A DNA stretch of 53,102 nt from Erysipelotrichaceae bacterium (GCA_030536365.1 JAUNQE010000002.1:1-53102), one strand, 5' to 3'; counted from the stretch's first letter, positions 18,963 through 27,594 are shown. Notes: generated by a model from the sequence alone, not told the origin. A program made the numbers and translations.

Positions 18963-19417
18963 TTCTGCTCCAGAAGGTAGCTGAGAAGAGCTGTGCAGCC
19001 TTCCCGGATCTGTTCATAGACGCCATGGAAATCACCGGTGTACCAGGGATCATCAATCTCTTTGTTGTCGCCGCAGTATTCCCGCAGCATATGGATCTTG
19101 TGATCGGGATCTTTCGGGAAATAGCGGTTCATATGCCACAGATTCTCCCGGTCCATAATGACCAGAAGGTCAAAATCATCATAATCGTTCACGGTGATCC
19201 TGCGGGCGCGTTTTCCGCTGCAGTCGATCCCGTGCGTCTCCAGCATGCGTTTTGCCGGCGGATAGACCGGACGGCCGATCTCCTCGGAAGTCGTCGCCGC
19301 TGATTCGATAGCGAAAAGGTCCGCGACACCCTGTTCCCGGACCAGATCTTTCATAATGAATTCCGCCATCGGGCTCCTGCAGATGTTGCCGTGGCAGACG
19401 AATAGTATCTTTATCAT
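18959..19417 (-). CDS. Low molecular weight protein tyrosine phosphatase, 5' end rebuilt by an integrated element
   Basis: 152 residues. The P-loop CHGNICRS (residues 8-15) carries the catalytic Cys and Arg; the general acid Asp is in DDPWYTGDF (near residue 121). It dephosphorylates phosphotyrosine proteins or small substrates. The first codons (MIKILFV) lie at the junction with the mobile element to the right: a second copy of the gene's opening (MKKILFICHG) is stranded 10 kb away at 29372-29402. The element has thus replaced the promoter and the first seven or so codons while keeping the frame intact. Confidence 0.92.
   Translation of the reverse strand: MIKILFVCHGNICRSPMAEFIMKDLVREQGVADLFAIESAATTSEEIGRPVYPPAKRMLETHGIDCSGKRARRITVNDYDDFDLLVIMDRENLWHMNRYFPKDPDHKIHMLREYCGDNKEIDDPWYTGDFHGVYEQIREGCTALLSYLLEQK
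19387..19417. repeat. Left attachment site (attL) of the integrative element
   Basis: This stretch matches 29372-29402 at about 27 of 31 positions. The shared TGCC-GT-GGCA is a short inverted repeat of the sort tyrosine recombinases use as a core. It covers the first codons of the phosphatase gene. Confidence 0.72.
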
Positions 19418-19499
19418 ATCGTTTTTCCTTGTTTTATCAGGGCTTAGACACCTTTTTCATTTTCATTTGCTGGCATAGCATATGCATATTTTGGCATAT

Positions 19500-19550
19500 T
19501 TACACCGGCAAAAGGTGTAAAGTAAGGTGTAATTATTTTTCGTTTACACC
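19500..19550. repeat. Left integrase arm-type repeats
   Basis: GGTGTAA occurs at 19514-19520 and 19526-19532 (12 bp apart), and inverted as TTACACC at 19500-19506 and 19544-19550. The same heptamer is paired near the right end at 29134/29145 and 29291/29302. Arrangement and position fit arm-site binding by the integrase N-terminal domain. Confidence 0.6.
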
Positions 19551-19558
19551 TTAAGATT

Positions 19559-20754
19559 TTATACAACATTCAGCTTCTCAATCTCTGCTTTTGCATCCTC
19601 AAAGTTCACGTGAGTATAGACATTCAGCGTGGTTCCAATGTCCGCATGTCCCATGAGATACTGAAGCGTTTTCGGATTCATCCCGGACTTCGCCATGTTG
19701 GAACAGTAGGTATGGCGGCATACATGAGGTGTAATCTCGGGCATCTGAAGCTTGTAAATAGAATTATACTTGTCCACTATATGCTTAAAGTAATGATCCC
19801 AGTGAAGCGAGTATGTAATGCTTCCATCCTTGTCGTAGTATAGAAATCCGGTATACCCGTCAACTATCGGCTCAACCTTGGGTGCGTTGCGTTCAGAGAT
19901 GATCTTCCTAAAACAAGCCTCAACATCTTCTGTCATAGGTAGTACTCTGGTTCCGCAAGTAGTCTTTGTGCTCTCGATGTAGTATCCGATATGCGCACGC
20001 TTCTGAAGCTGATGGTCCACATTGATCTTGTGATTCTCAAAATCGATATCCCCAAGAGTCAGTCCGCAAAACTCCGAGATGCGAAGCCCCGTATGGAAAA
20101 GAATATAAATCCCTTCATAGTATTTGCAAAAATGAGGATCCTCTTTTACAAACTTAAGGAATTTTCTCTCCTCGTCCCTGGTTATCGAAAGCCTTGTATG
20201 GCTGTCATTTACGATCACGGATGCCAATTCGAAATCAAACGGGCTCTTGCGAATCAGATCATCATCCACAGCCATCTTAAAGGCCGGTCTTAAGACACCT
20301 CTTAAGGAATGAATTGAACTGTAACTCTTACCACCCTCCTGCAGCTTGATCAGCCAGCACTTTGCATCGGAAAGTCGAACCGTATCAATACGCTTCCCGC
20401 CAAAGGGATCCTTGCTCAAAAAATGATTACCGTGTTGTAGCCTGCTTTCGTTGTAGGTCTTACACCGGTCTTGGTGGAAATGTATTTCTTCGCAAGTTCG
20501 AGTACAGTCATGTTTCCACCATGTGAAACGATGTTATCAAACAAGTCTGCCTGAATCTGCTTCTCCATCTCGCGAAGTGATAACGTCCTAACCTTTCCCT
20601 TTGGTGTGGCATCGTTATGATCGAGTCTCCAGCTGTAAACGAACTTCTCTCTTCCGTCAGCATCAACGTACTTGAACTGGTATCTGCCGTCCTTTCGCTG
20701 GATTTCTCCGTTGTGCAAAATTCTTCCTCTGTTATCCTTTCTTTTTTCACTCAT
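19559..20754 (-). pseudogene. int: Tn916-type tyrosine integrase, split by a one-base frameshift
   Basis: Read in two frames, this gives a protein of about 400 residues, the size of Tn916 Int. The N-terminal part (20754-20416) begins MSEKRKDNRGRILHNGEIQ, matching the Tn916 arm-binding domain, with AAGGAGG 9 bases upstream. The catalytic part (20419-19559) has TGLRISE (Arg), TPHVCRHT (His-x-x-Arg), GHADIGTT (His) and the Tyr in NVYTH, all intact. The join is a run of six T (minus strand) followed by TGA; a seventh T would restore one frame. Alternatively ribosomes could slip back one base on UUU before the UGA stop. Without either, the element cannot excise. Confidence 0.88.
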
Positions 20755-20871
20755 ATTAGTAGTCCTCCTTGTCATAATAGAAAAGGCGAACTACCCGATA
20801 TTGACATTATATCAATCGGGCTGTTCGCCTGCCATGTAAATTTTGTTGTATTTTCATTATTTGATGTGCTT

Positions 20872-21246
20872 TTATACCGCCGTTGCCCGATCAAGAAACT
20901 CTTCAAAGAGTCTTCTTTTTATTCGCTGATGGGATCCTATCTCAAGAATAAAAGGAGCGTTATAGTGTTCAGCCACAATGCTCCTTAGTCTCTTTTCGCC
21001 AATCCCGTAATACTCAGCCGCCTCCTGTATCGATAGAGAGTTCTTGTCCGCAATAGAAACAGCGGGGCTATCTTTCACCTCTTTTACCGGAACCGCTTCT
21101 TTCATAGTCTTCTTCAGCTCACAAAGAATTCCATGAGCAAGTGGAACCATCATCGGAACTTTAGCGGGACGTTCTGTAATCTCATGTATCAGAGTTATTC
21201 CGTTTGCATTGTTACATCCAAGATCTGTATTAAGCATATTTTTCAT
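20872..21246 (-). CDS. xis: Excisionase-like DNA-binding protein
   Basis: 124 residues. The C-terminal half (about 70-124) is a winged helix of the Tn916 Xis kind: LSIQEAAEYYGIGEKRLR, then FILEIGSHQRIKRRLFEEFL. The N-terminal half contains a PLAHGILCELKKTM stretch found in longer excisionase-type proteins of ICEs. It assists Int in excision and lies directly upstream of int in the same direction, as in Tn916. Its start region overlaps the end of the RepA_N-like gene by 17 bases; a downstream Met is also possible. Confidence 0.75.
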   Translation of the reverse strand: MKNMLNTDLGCNNANGITLIHEITERPAKVPMMVPLAHGILCELKKTMKEAVPVKEVKDSPAVSIADKNSLSIQEAAEYYGIGEKRLRSIVAEHYNAPFILEIGSHQRIKRRLFEEFLDRATAV

Positions 21247-21646
21247 CTCCTTCCTCGCTCAGCTTTGCTTCAGGTTTCCAGTTCGGATTGTACGGCGAAA
21301 GAAGATCATATACATAAATCCCGTTTGGCTTTTCCAGCCCTCTGTGTTTCCTCTGAACAAGATCATATTTCTCCAATTCCTTCAAAAGCTCATTGATCTT
21401 TTTGTTCCCATAGTTCATAAGTCTCATCATCTCTTCGATGGTAAAATAGATAAACACGCACCCGTGATCATCTCTCCAATCACTTCCATTGATCTCCGAG
21501 AGACATCTGCGATCAAGCAAAATCATGTATAGCATTTTGGCATCAATCGACATTTCTTCAAATGCAGGATCCTCAAACAATCTCTTCGGAAGCCTGTAAA
21601 ACAATCTCGTGTCATTCATTAATTCTTCATATTCTATCATAGTCAT
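21230..21646 (-). CDS. RepA_N-family replication initiator-like protein
   Basis: 138 residues starting MTMIEYEELMNDTRLFYRLPKRLF. The FYRLPKxLFE opening, SIDAKMLYMILLDRRCLS, VFIYFTIEEMM and RKHRGLEKPNGIYV are hallmarks of the RepA_N winged-helix domain of Gram-positive plasmids and ICEs. Only this N-terminal DNA-binding domain is present, so it may bind an origin or regulate transfer genes rather than initiate replication alone. Confidence 0.78.
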   Translation of the reverse strand: MTMIEYEELMNDTRLFYRLPKRLFEDPAFEEMSIDAKMLYMILLDRRCLSEINGSDWRDDHGCVFIYFTIEEMMRLMNYGNKKINELLKELEKYDLVQRKHRGLEKPNGIYVYDLLSPYNPNWKPEAKLSEEGDEKYA

Positions 21647-21689
21647 TTTTCTTTATTCCTTTCTTTTCCATATCGAAAATTCTGTTGTT

Positions 21690-21810
21690 TATAAACTGGC
21701 AAGCAGTGCATCGGCGTACACCTGATGCGATTTGGCTTGTTGGGGAGTATGCCCCAATCCCCCTGATTGCCAATTTTCCATTGGCAAGCTACGCCTGCAA
21801 GCAGGCTGAA
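21690..21810. other. Candidate origin of transfer (oriT) hairpin region
   Basis: Non-coding stretch just 3' of mobC with three consecutive short inverted repeats: TTGGGG-6-CCCCAA (21740-21757), TTGCCAAT-5-ATTGGCAA (21767-21787) and GCCTGC-2-GCAGGC (21793-21806). Clustered hairpins next to mobC are the usual layout of a Gram-positive oriT. The nic site cannot be identified with confidence and the matching relaxase is missing. Confidence 0.45.
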
Positions 21811-21825
21811 ATTATTTTTCCCGTG

Positions 21826-22190
21826 CTACATAATTTCAAGCAATTTATCAAAATACTCTTTTACCGTTTCCAGAACTTTCTCATGCTCAGTTTTCATATC
21901 AGCGATGATTTTTTCATCAACCCAGCCATAGGTATGGCTGCTTTTGCAATCTGATTAGTGTTTCTGCTGTCGATGCACATCATCTTGGCAAGATCATGAA
22001 TTGCAGTAAAATCTACATTGATGTAATATCCATCGATTACCATTTTTCTGATATAGGCACTCATATTCTTGAAACCCATTTGTTCCATTCTATCCCTGAT
22101 CAGTTTTAATTCCTTGTCCGAAAGCTTTATATGGATCTGTCTGTTACACGGAAGATATTCTTGATTAAACATTGATTCTTTCACCTTCAT
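21826..22190 (-). pseudogene. mobC: MobC-like relaxosome protein, frameshifted
   Basis: The intact first part (about 88 residues) has a ribbon-helix-helix-like domain (RQIHIKLSDKELKLIRDRM) and the MobC motif NTNQIAKAA. One base (an A in GCCATACC, near 21930) has been lost. The original frame resumes at once as GWVDEKIIADMKTEHEKV and runs to a stop at 21826, restoring a normal MobC tail. MobC helps a relaxase open oriT. As it stands the protein would end about 10 residues after the lesion. Confidence 0.8.
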
Positions 22191-22195
22191 AAAAT

Positions 22196-22220
22196 GAAAA
22201 AGACATCCCTAAGGATGCCT
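22196..22220 (-). terminator. Hairpin terminator or attenuator before mobC
   Basis: On the minus strand GGCATCC-TTA-GGATGTC is followed by TTTTTC, just upstream of mobC. It may limit transcription into the transfer genes. Confidence 0.6.
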
Positions 22221-22279
22221 GCGTTAATAGTTACCGATATTCTTTTCTATGATCCTCTCAAAATGATCACCTCCTATCC

Positions 22280-22504
22280 TTATCCCATCCGATCCACCGT
22301 AGTGTAGTTTCGACACACTACGGATAGGATACGATTAGTATTACTAAAGTCAGTTTTATTTCTCTCAGTCTTATTACTTTGTCCTTTTGACATTTCTTCA
22401 CGTTTCCGAAGGACATTTCCTGAAGTCTGATTCTCATACTTCCCGCGTGTCCTTTTAAGACTACTATGGTATGATTTGGACATACGAAACAGAGTTATCC
22501 ACAT
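22280..22504 (-). CDS. Possible small basic protein
   Basis: 74 codons in the direction of the element's genes, polar and rich in Lys, Arg, Ser and Asn, without a recognised domain. I see no good ribosome binding site; the Met eight codons in (MSKSYHSS) is an alternative start. A perfect 9-bp inverted repeat (CCGTAGTGT/ACACTACGG, 22297-22323) lies in its 3' end, so the region may be structural rather than coding. Confidence 0.25.
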   Translation of the reverse strand: MWITLFRMSKSYHSSLKRTRGKYENQTSGNVLRKREEMSKGQSNKTERNKTDFSNTNRILSVVCRNYTTVDRMG

Positions 22505-22677
22505 CCCAAATCACGAATCAAAAACTTCATCATTCTGTATCACCGCCTTTCTTATCTTTTTTGTTAATACTGCACAGTCATTTTTGTGAAATATCACAAC
22601 AAAAACCGAGTACTTTTTGTAGTCATGATTTCACACTTTTCCCGGTTTCCAATTCCCACCACATTTTTCAATGCATC

Positions 22678-22762
22678 AAAAAAGCCCAAACTGCAAGGAG
22701 TTTGAGCTTTATTCTGCATTTATAAAATTGTCGTTTTTCCGTTTTTAGGGTATAAGAAACAC
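22678..22762 (-). ncRNA. Candidate small RNA or leader bounded by promoter and terminator
   Basis: A promoter (22769-22797) would start transcription near 22762. An 11-bp hairpin (22682-22692 with 22699-22709, one wobble) followed by six T on the minus strand ends it about 80 bases later. No start codon with a ribosome binding site lies inside. It may be a regulatory RNA of the element or an attenuated leader for the genes downstream. The rest of the gene-free stretch 22505-22939 shows nothing else clear. Confidence 0.45.
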
Positions 22763-22768
22763 ACTAAT

Positions 22769-22797
22769 CATATAGAATATATGTTCGGCTTTGTCAA
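22769..22797 (-). promoter_or_regulatory. Promoter for the candidate small RNA
   Basis: On the minus strand, a perfect TTGACA (22797-22792), a 17-base spacer and TATATGAT, which gives a -10 box at 17-19 bases. Confidence 0.6.
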
Positions 22798-22876
22798 GTA
22801 TTAATCCTATTGAATTCTTTATGCCTTGACATGCCCGAGATTTGAAGTATGGCGACCTCGTCGGTCAGCAAGTACA

Positions 22877-22916
22877 AAAAGGCCTGCTATGGATGTAAAC
22901 CTCCATAACAGCCCTC
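22877..22916 (-). terminator. Terminator of the helicase gene
   Basis: Long imperfect stem (GGCTGTTATGGA with TCCATAGCAGGCC) followed by TTTTT on the minus strand, 24 bases after the helicase stop codon. Confidence 0.75.
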
Positions 22917-22939
22917 TAAATTCGAAATGTTTTAGCATA

Positions 22940-24355
22940 TTAGTATTGAACCCCGTTAAACATCAATTGTTTCGCATCTGAAATAATATAAATATGTTTT
23001 TTGGCTCGTGTCATAGCTACATAAAAATCTCTCACATCCATTTTATCTCTTGCATCAATTATTACGCAATCAAATTCAAGTCCTTTTGTTAATACTGTTC
23101 TTGATGATAATCTTGGGAATTCAAATTTCTTTTCAAAAAAATATCTCTGACTACTCAAAACCTCAACAGCCTCGCGAAGAGATATTTTCTCTTCAACCAT
23201 ATGTGCATACGTTTTGCCTATTCGATAAAACAACTCTCTCCGATATATTTTAAATTCTCCATTTCTTCCAAACCAGCGAAGCGCTTCAAGAACATGCTCT
23301 GGTGAATCATTATTGCATATTTTCTCTATAATGTTGCCCAATTCTTTATGCTTACTTATCCTACCAAAATCTGATTTTCCTTTGTTCAAATTGTTAATAT
23401 AGGATCCCAACTCAGCCTGAATTCCATTTATCATTTTTTTCATCATTTCAAGAAACACAAGCGCTTTCTTTTCTTTCTCGTTGGATTCAATTTCTGCTAT
23501 TATTTCTTCCGCTTCAGCCAAATCTTTCGTTTCATCACATTGGAAAAATCCACCATTATGTTGCGAAAAAGATTTTTGTTTGTTTGGAATCGTAGACAGA
23601 TAAACCAAGCTATTGTAGTCTTTTATTCTATAAGCGTATTGCCCATTATTCCATTGAGTTGAATTTATAATAGTCATACATCCGGGAACATCAGCAATGT
23701 TTATTGTTACTGGTTTCCCATCAAGCGCAACAATTATCTTTTTTCTTAGATTATCCAATAATTTACCTAGTTCCTTGTTTGTCTTCTCCCAGCGCCAAGG
23801 GATAGTAAGCGGTGTCATCACCTTAAAAGGGAACAAATTCCAATTGACAATCTTATCTCCCTTAACCCAGTAGAATATTCCCTGTAACGGATCTCCAAAA
23901 ATCCTTATCGGCATCAGTTTTTCTAACATCATAAATATTTCATGCTGAGATTCGGTACAATCTTGATATTCATCGACAAATACTCCTGTATATGTCTGTT
24001 TCAAAACTGATTTAGCCCAATGATTAGTAAAAACTCTAGCCGTACCATTATAAATATCTTTATAATTTATCTCGCTTATTTTTTCAGGTATCTGAAGCCC
24101 TGCGGTTGAAGGATATGCTTTGCACCATTTCAAACAAAATGCTGCAATTGTATCTATTTCGTATTTTTCAGAACAAATCTTTTTTCTTTTTATTCTTTCT
24201 CTTAGCGCGGCCACACCAGCTCTAGTGTGCGTTAAGATAAGTTGCTTCCCTTCACATGAATGAACAGCGTCAGCAATCTCTTCTGTTTTTCCATAGCCTG
24301 CTGGAGCTATTATTCCAACTATTGGCTCATTTAGATAATCCCAATTCTTCTCCAT
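22940..24355 (-). CDS. UvrD/Rep-type superfamily 1 helicase, Gabija GajB-like
   Basis: 471 residues. Helicase motifs in order: I (Walker A) APAGYGKTEE near residue 17, Ia LTHTRAGVAAL near 40, II VFVDEYQDCTES near 125, III RIFGDPLQGIF near 150, IV-like IPWRWEKTN near 183, and V/VI TKGLEFDCVIIDA with YVAMTRAKKHIYII near 430-460. The size and place next to an OLD nuclease match the helicase of two-gene Gabija-type anti-phage systems (GajB is about 490 residues). Its start lies within the 3' end of the nuclease gene (29-base overlap), so they are translated together. Defence is inferred, not shown. Confidence 0.82.
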   Translation of the reverse strand: MEKNWDYLNEPIVGIIAPAGYGKTEEIADAVHSCEGKQLILTHTRAGVAALRERIKRKKICSEKYEIDTIAAFCLKWCKAYPSTAGLQIPEKISEINYKDIYNGTARVFTNHWAKSVLKQTYTGVFVDEYQDCTESQHEIFMMLEKLMPIRIFGDPLQGIFYWVKGDKIVNWNLFPFKVMTPLTIPWRWEKTNKELGKLLDNLRKKIIVALDGKPVTINIADVPGCMTIINSTQWNNGQYAYRIKDYNSLVYLSTIPNKQKSFSQHNGGFFQCDETKDLAEAEEIIAEIESNEKEKKALVFLEMMKKMINGIQAELGSYINNLNKGKSDFGRISKHKELGNIIEKICNNDSPEHVLEALRWFGRNGEFKIYRRELFYRIGKTYAHMVEEKISLREAVEVLSSQRYFFEKKFEFPRLSSRTVLTKGLEFDCVIIDARDKMDVRDFYVAMTRAKKHIYIISDAKQLMFNGVQY

Positions 24356-26009
24356 AATTTATCCAACTAACGATTGAATTAACTGTTTTTACAGCTGCAG
24401 AATCTGGCGAAATACCAGATATTTTTTCAAAAAACATTTTTCCGAGTTCTTCTCCCCCAGCAACACGTTTAAAGAACTCCTTATTACTACAAATTTTTGC
24501 TATTTCTAACAGATTTGCATTCTCTCCGAGTATATACTTCTCACGCGCAAACCCTTGTTTTATTATTTCGTCCCATGTTGCATCTTTCTTTTCGGATTCC
24601 CACTGAAGTAATTTGCCTAATGTTTCAACCGAAAAAAGAGGGAGCAGCGCAGTTTCGATGCATTGTTCTTCTTCCCAAGAAAAAACCGAAACTCCCTTGG
24701 ATATTAATGAATTCTTTTTGTTCTCATCTTCAGGACGATCATTATCTATCAATACAGCAACGTCGAAACCAAGATCATGAAATCTTTCAGCAACAGCTAG
24801 TGCTTCTGCGCTTCCTTTTCCATCCGCATACGATACACATCTGCTTGCCATATAAAACTTTTCATTTTCTTGCAGTTTTTCATCTAAAGCTCGAATGAAT
24901 CCAACCTCAGTAATTCCTTCACAGACAAGGATTCTCGGAGTTAAAAAGGCATCTGGAATTCTACGCAACATTCCCTGCATTTTTGAATTAAGCATTGCAT
25001 TTTCATTTGCAATAATTCGAAATGTCGTAACTCCGTCTTCCGAATTGACTAGTATCAACTGTGAAATATCGAGTTCCGCGAGTACAACAGTGGAATGCGT
25101 AGTAAATAGCACTTGACCTCCATTATTTACTTCCTTTTTCAGTCTATGAATCAAACTTTTCTGTCTATAAGGTTCCAATCCTATTTCTATTTCATCTATA
25201 AGCAAAATAGATGCCCTGTCATTATCTCCTATTTGTAGTCCTAAATTAATTAGTTTTTTGCTTCCGTATCCTCGCTGATTAAATGGTTTGCTACCTTCAA
25301 ACAATTCAATGGTCGACAATACGTTTTTTGTTTTGAGAGAAACCTTATTGTTCAACTCACCATCTATTGAAACTCCATATCCGTCAGCAACAGCTGCTAT
25401 TATAGGAGCTATAGCATCAAGATCGCTGTAATCTCCTAACTTGCGGGATTCTGCTTCAATTATAGAAAGATTCTTTTTTATTGTTTCTCTGGGATCCACG
25501 TACTTTGATAAGGCAGATCCTTGACCCCAATTCAGATTTTGCGAAAAATCTATCCCAATCATCCCCGGAGACACCATTTGTCTATCAGCCGTAGAAAACG
25601 CTTTGTCATCCTGCCGTTTGCAAACAATGCTCCACTGAGGTTCAAACGAATCATTAATAATAAGACGCGCTGTCAAAAAACAGTTTGTCTCAGTAGGTTC
25701 ATCTGCTTCTGCGTTCCAGCTACCGCGAAGATACAACCCATACTTTTGTTCCTTCAAAAAACTATCAGGGAATTCATCAAAGGATACCTCTATGCAAATC
25801 TGCTCATCTGTATTGCAATCATAAAAATCGCTTGAAGAAACTGACAAGTTCCAACTGGGCCATAATGCATAATGGATTGCCCTAAGAATCGTAGATTTTG
25901 TTGAATCACCCGGACCTATGAGGCAAACAAGCCTTTGCTCATCCGGGAAAGTCAAATCCGCTTGTTTAATCCCTCTAAAGTTTTTTATGCTAACATGCTT
26001 TAATCTCAA
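24327..26009 (-). CDS. OLD-family ATPase/TOPRIM nuclease, Gabija GajA-like
   Basis: 560 residues. An SMC/RecF-like ATPase opens the protein (LKHVSIKNFRGIKQADL). Its P-loop is GPGDSTKST (residues 32-40), with Thr where the Walker A consensus has Gly. The signature-like GYGSKKL is near 248, Walker B ILLIDEIEIGLEP near 270 and the switch His in TTHST near 305. The TOPRIM nuclease follows: ILVCEGITE (Glu364) and LIDNDRP (Asp422, Asp424), the metal-binding residues. Class 2 OLD proteins pair with a UvrD helicase, as here, and GajA of Gabija is such a protein. The start is TTG with GGGGGA upstream. Other OLD/helicase defence types are possible. Confidence 0.83.
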   Translation of the reverse strand: MRLKHVSIKNFRGIKQADLTFPDEQRLVCLIGPGDSTKSTILRAIHYALWPSWNLSVSSSDFYDCNTDEQICIEVSFDEFPDSFLKEQKYGLYLRGSWNAEADEPTETNCFLTARLIINDSFEPQWSIVCKRQDDKAFSTADRQMVSPGMIGIDFSQNLNWGQGSALSKYVDPRETIKKNLSIIEAESRKLGDYSDLDAIAPIIAAVADGYGVSIDGELNNKVSLKTKNVLSTIELFEGSKPFNQRGYGSKKLINLGLQIGDNDRASILLIDEIEIGLEPYRQKSLIHRLKKEVNNGGQVLFTTHSTVVLAELDISQLILVNSEDGVTTFRIIANENAMLNSKMQGMLRRIPDAFLTPRILVCEGITEVGFIRALDEKLQENEKFYMASRCVSYADGKGSAEALAVAERFHDLGFDVAVLIDNDRPEDENKKNSLISKGVSVFSWEEEQCIETALLPLFSVETLGKLLQWESEKKDATWDEIIKQGFAREKYILGENANLLEIAKICSNKEFFKRVAGGEELGKMFFEKISGISPDSAAVKTVNSIVSWINYGEELGLSK

Positions 26010-26033
26010 CTTGCATATCCCCCAACAATATTT

Positions 26034-26205
26034 TTACGCTGCTATCGCGTTATCATTTATGCTTTCTATAACCTTACGGATTCCCATCCAAATATTTAGA
26101 TCTGTAAATACCTCTACCACACTACCCTGATATTTTTTCTTCAGGGATATCTATATATTCATGAAGAGGCCAACCGCTTCGGTTTTTAACAATAATTTCA
26201 TTCAT
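26034..26205 (-). pseudogene. Small frameshifted ORF of unknown function
   Basis: Reading from ATG 26205 gives MNEIIVKNRSGWPLHEYIDIPEE, then a stop within a few codons. Changing a run of six A by one base opens the frame to GSVVEVFTDLNIWMGIRKVI and a stop at 26034, for about 56 residues. The composition looks protein-like in both halves. It lies directly upstream of the OLD nuclease gene in the same direction. No family recognised. Confidence 0.4.
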
Positions 26206-26209
26206 CCGC

Positions 26210-26779
26210 CTATATCATTCCTCTTTCATCATTTAAATCTTTTTTGGTGTTCACCACCACATATTTTTCGTCCGTTCTTGGATCTATTTTCTCCTCAGAT
26301 TTATAGTCAAACTTAAAACCACATGCATCCTGCAATCTTTTTGAAGCCAGATTCTTTTCACGATAACTACAGTGAAATTCTTTTGCTCCCTGTTTTCTTG
26401 CCTCTCCACACAATGCATTTAAAATCTGTTTTCCATATCCTTTTCCGACAAAGTCTGGTCCAATGGCGATTCCCATATCCTCATATACATAGGGATTCAC
26501 TTCACGCATGGATGCCCATCCAATGGCCTCTAATCCGCTTTCCGTTTTCAGATATACGGTAAGCGCGTACTTTTCTTTACTTTGAAAATCAAGAGTTCGA
26601 AGCATCCTGTCCTTTGATTCTTCCTCAGAATCATCGATCTTCCATAGCATATATTTGGCAGACTCCGGTCGGCTTGTTATATTTCGGTACAGCTGCTCCC
26701 AGTCACCAAATACAGCCTTTTTCATGATCAGATTACTTGTCTCTATCACGACCTCTGAATAATCCGTAACAATTTCCAT
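26210..26779 (-). CDS. GNAT-family N-acetyltransferase
   Basis: About 189 residues from ATG 26779, chosen because GGAG lies 8 bases upstream. It has the acetyl-CoA binding pattern: IGWASMREVNPYVYEDMGIAI followed by GPDFVGKGYGKQIL (motif A, R/QxxGxG/A replaced by VGKGYG) and CSYREKNLASKRLQDACGF (motif B). It acetylates an unknown amine substrate. It follows the nitrilase-like gene by 19 bases, in the same direction. GNAT-nitrilase pairs and fusions are known in Firmicutes. Confidence 0.82.
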   Translation of the reverse strand: MEIVTDYSEVVIETSNLIMKKAVFGDWEQLYRNITSRPESAKYMLWKIDDSEEESKDRMLRTLDFQSKEKYALTVYLKTESGLEAIGWASMREVNPYVYEDMGIAIGPDFVGKGYGKQILNALCGEARKQGAKEFHCSYREKNLASKRLQDACGFKFDYKSEEKIDPRTDEKYVVVNTKKDLNDERGMI

Positions 26780-26798
26780 TTTCTCAACTCCATAAACT

Positions 26799-27577
26799 TC
26801 AGGTCGAAGATCCTGACAATTGATCCGAATAGCGCTTACGCCCAATTTCGCCAAAGTTTAATTCCTGTTTTTCAAAATCGTATATGAGCATTCCCTCACT
26901 ATTCTTATCCAGTTCTTTACATACTCCCCCTGATGCATTGATAAAACAGGTAGGCGCTGTCTGATAAGGATGAATCGCATTTACAGATAATACGGCTGTG
27001 ATATTTTCCACAGCTCTTGTAACCAGATGTCCACGAATCATTTGGTACCGAGTCTCATCATCTTTATCAGCCACATCATAAAACAGCACAATATTCAAAT
27101 CGGGTTTTTCCCTATACAGTTCTATAAAATACTCAGGGAACCGTACTTCAAAGCAAATTCTTACGCCAATCTTTATCCCATCTATTTCATATATTCCATT
27201 TTCATCGCCAAGTGCAAGATTATCCTCATCCCACCCATTGAGTGCCCGTTTGTCGTACCGGCGTTTGGCTTTGTTAGGTGAAACCAAGTATGCTCTGTTA
27301 TAGTATTTTGAATCAACGTAGTTGATTGTTCCTACTATAATGTGAATATCCAGTTCATCTGCCAGTTTCTGTAACTCCTGTTTAGCTTCCGAAACCACAT
27401 TGACATTGATTCTGTCTGAACCGGCAATATCACGAGGCGGATACCCTATCAAAGCACATTCGGGAAATATGATCAAATCCACCTTATTCTCTGATGCACT
27501 CACTATAGCTTTTTTATTATTTCAAGATTATGATCAATATCACCACATACGGCAAATTGATAAGCCGCCAACCTCAT
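26799..27577 (-). pseudogene. Carbon-nitrogen hydrolase (nitrilase family), frameshifted near its start
   Basis: From ATG 27577 the sequence reads MRLAAYQFAVCGDIDHNLEI, the typical opening of the family, then meets a stop. A run of six A near 27510 with one more A would lead into KAIVSASENKVDLIIFPE and on to 26799, about 259 residues. The catalytic triad is intact: Glu in IFPECALIGY, Lys in YDKRAL and Cys in RICFEVRFPE. A shortened protein starting downstream would lack the first strand and helix, so it is likely inactive. Confidence 0.8.
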
Positions 27578-27594
27578 AACTCTTTCTCATCCTT

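Noticed and set aside
22594-22716. Small protein of about 41 codons overlapping the candidate small RNA terminator
   Set aside because: No ribosome binding site, and the reading frame runs through the terminator hairpin, so coding is unlikely.
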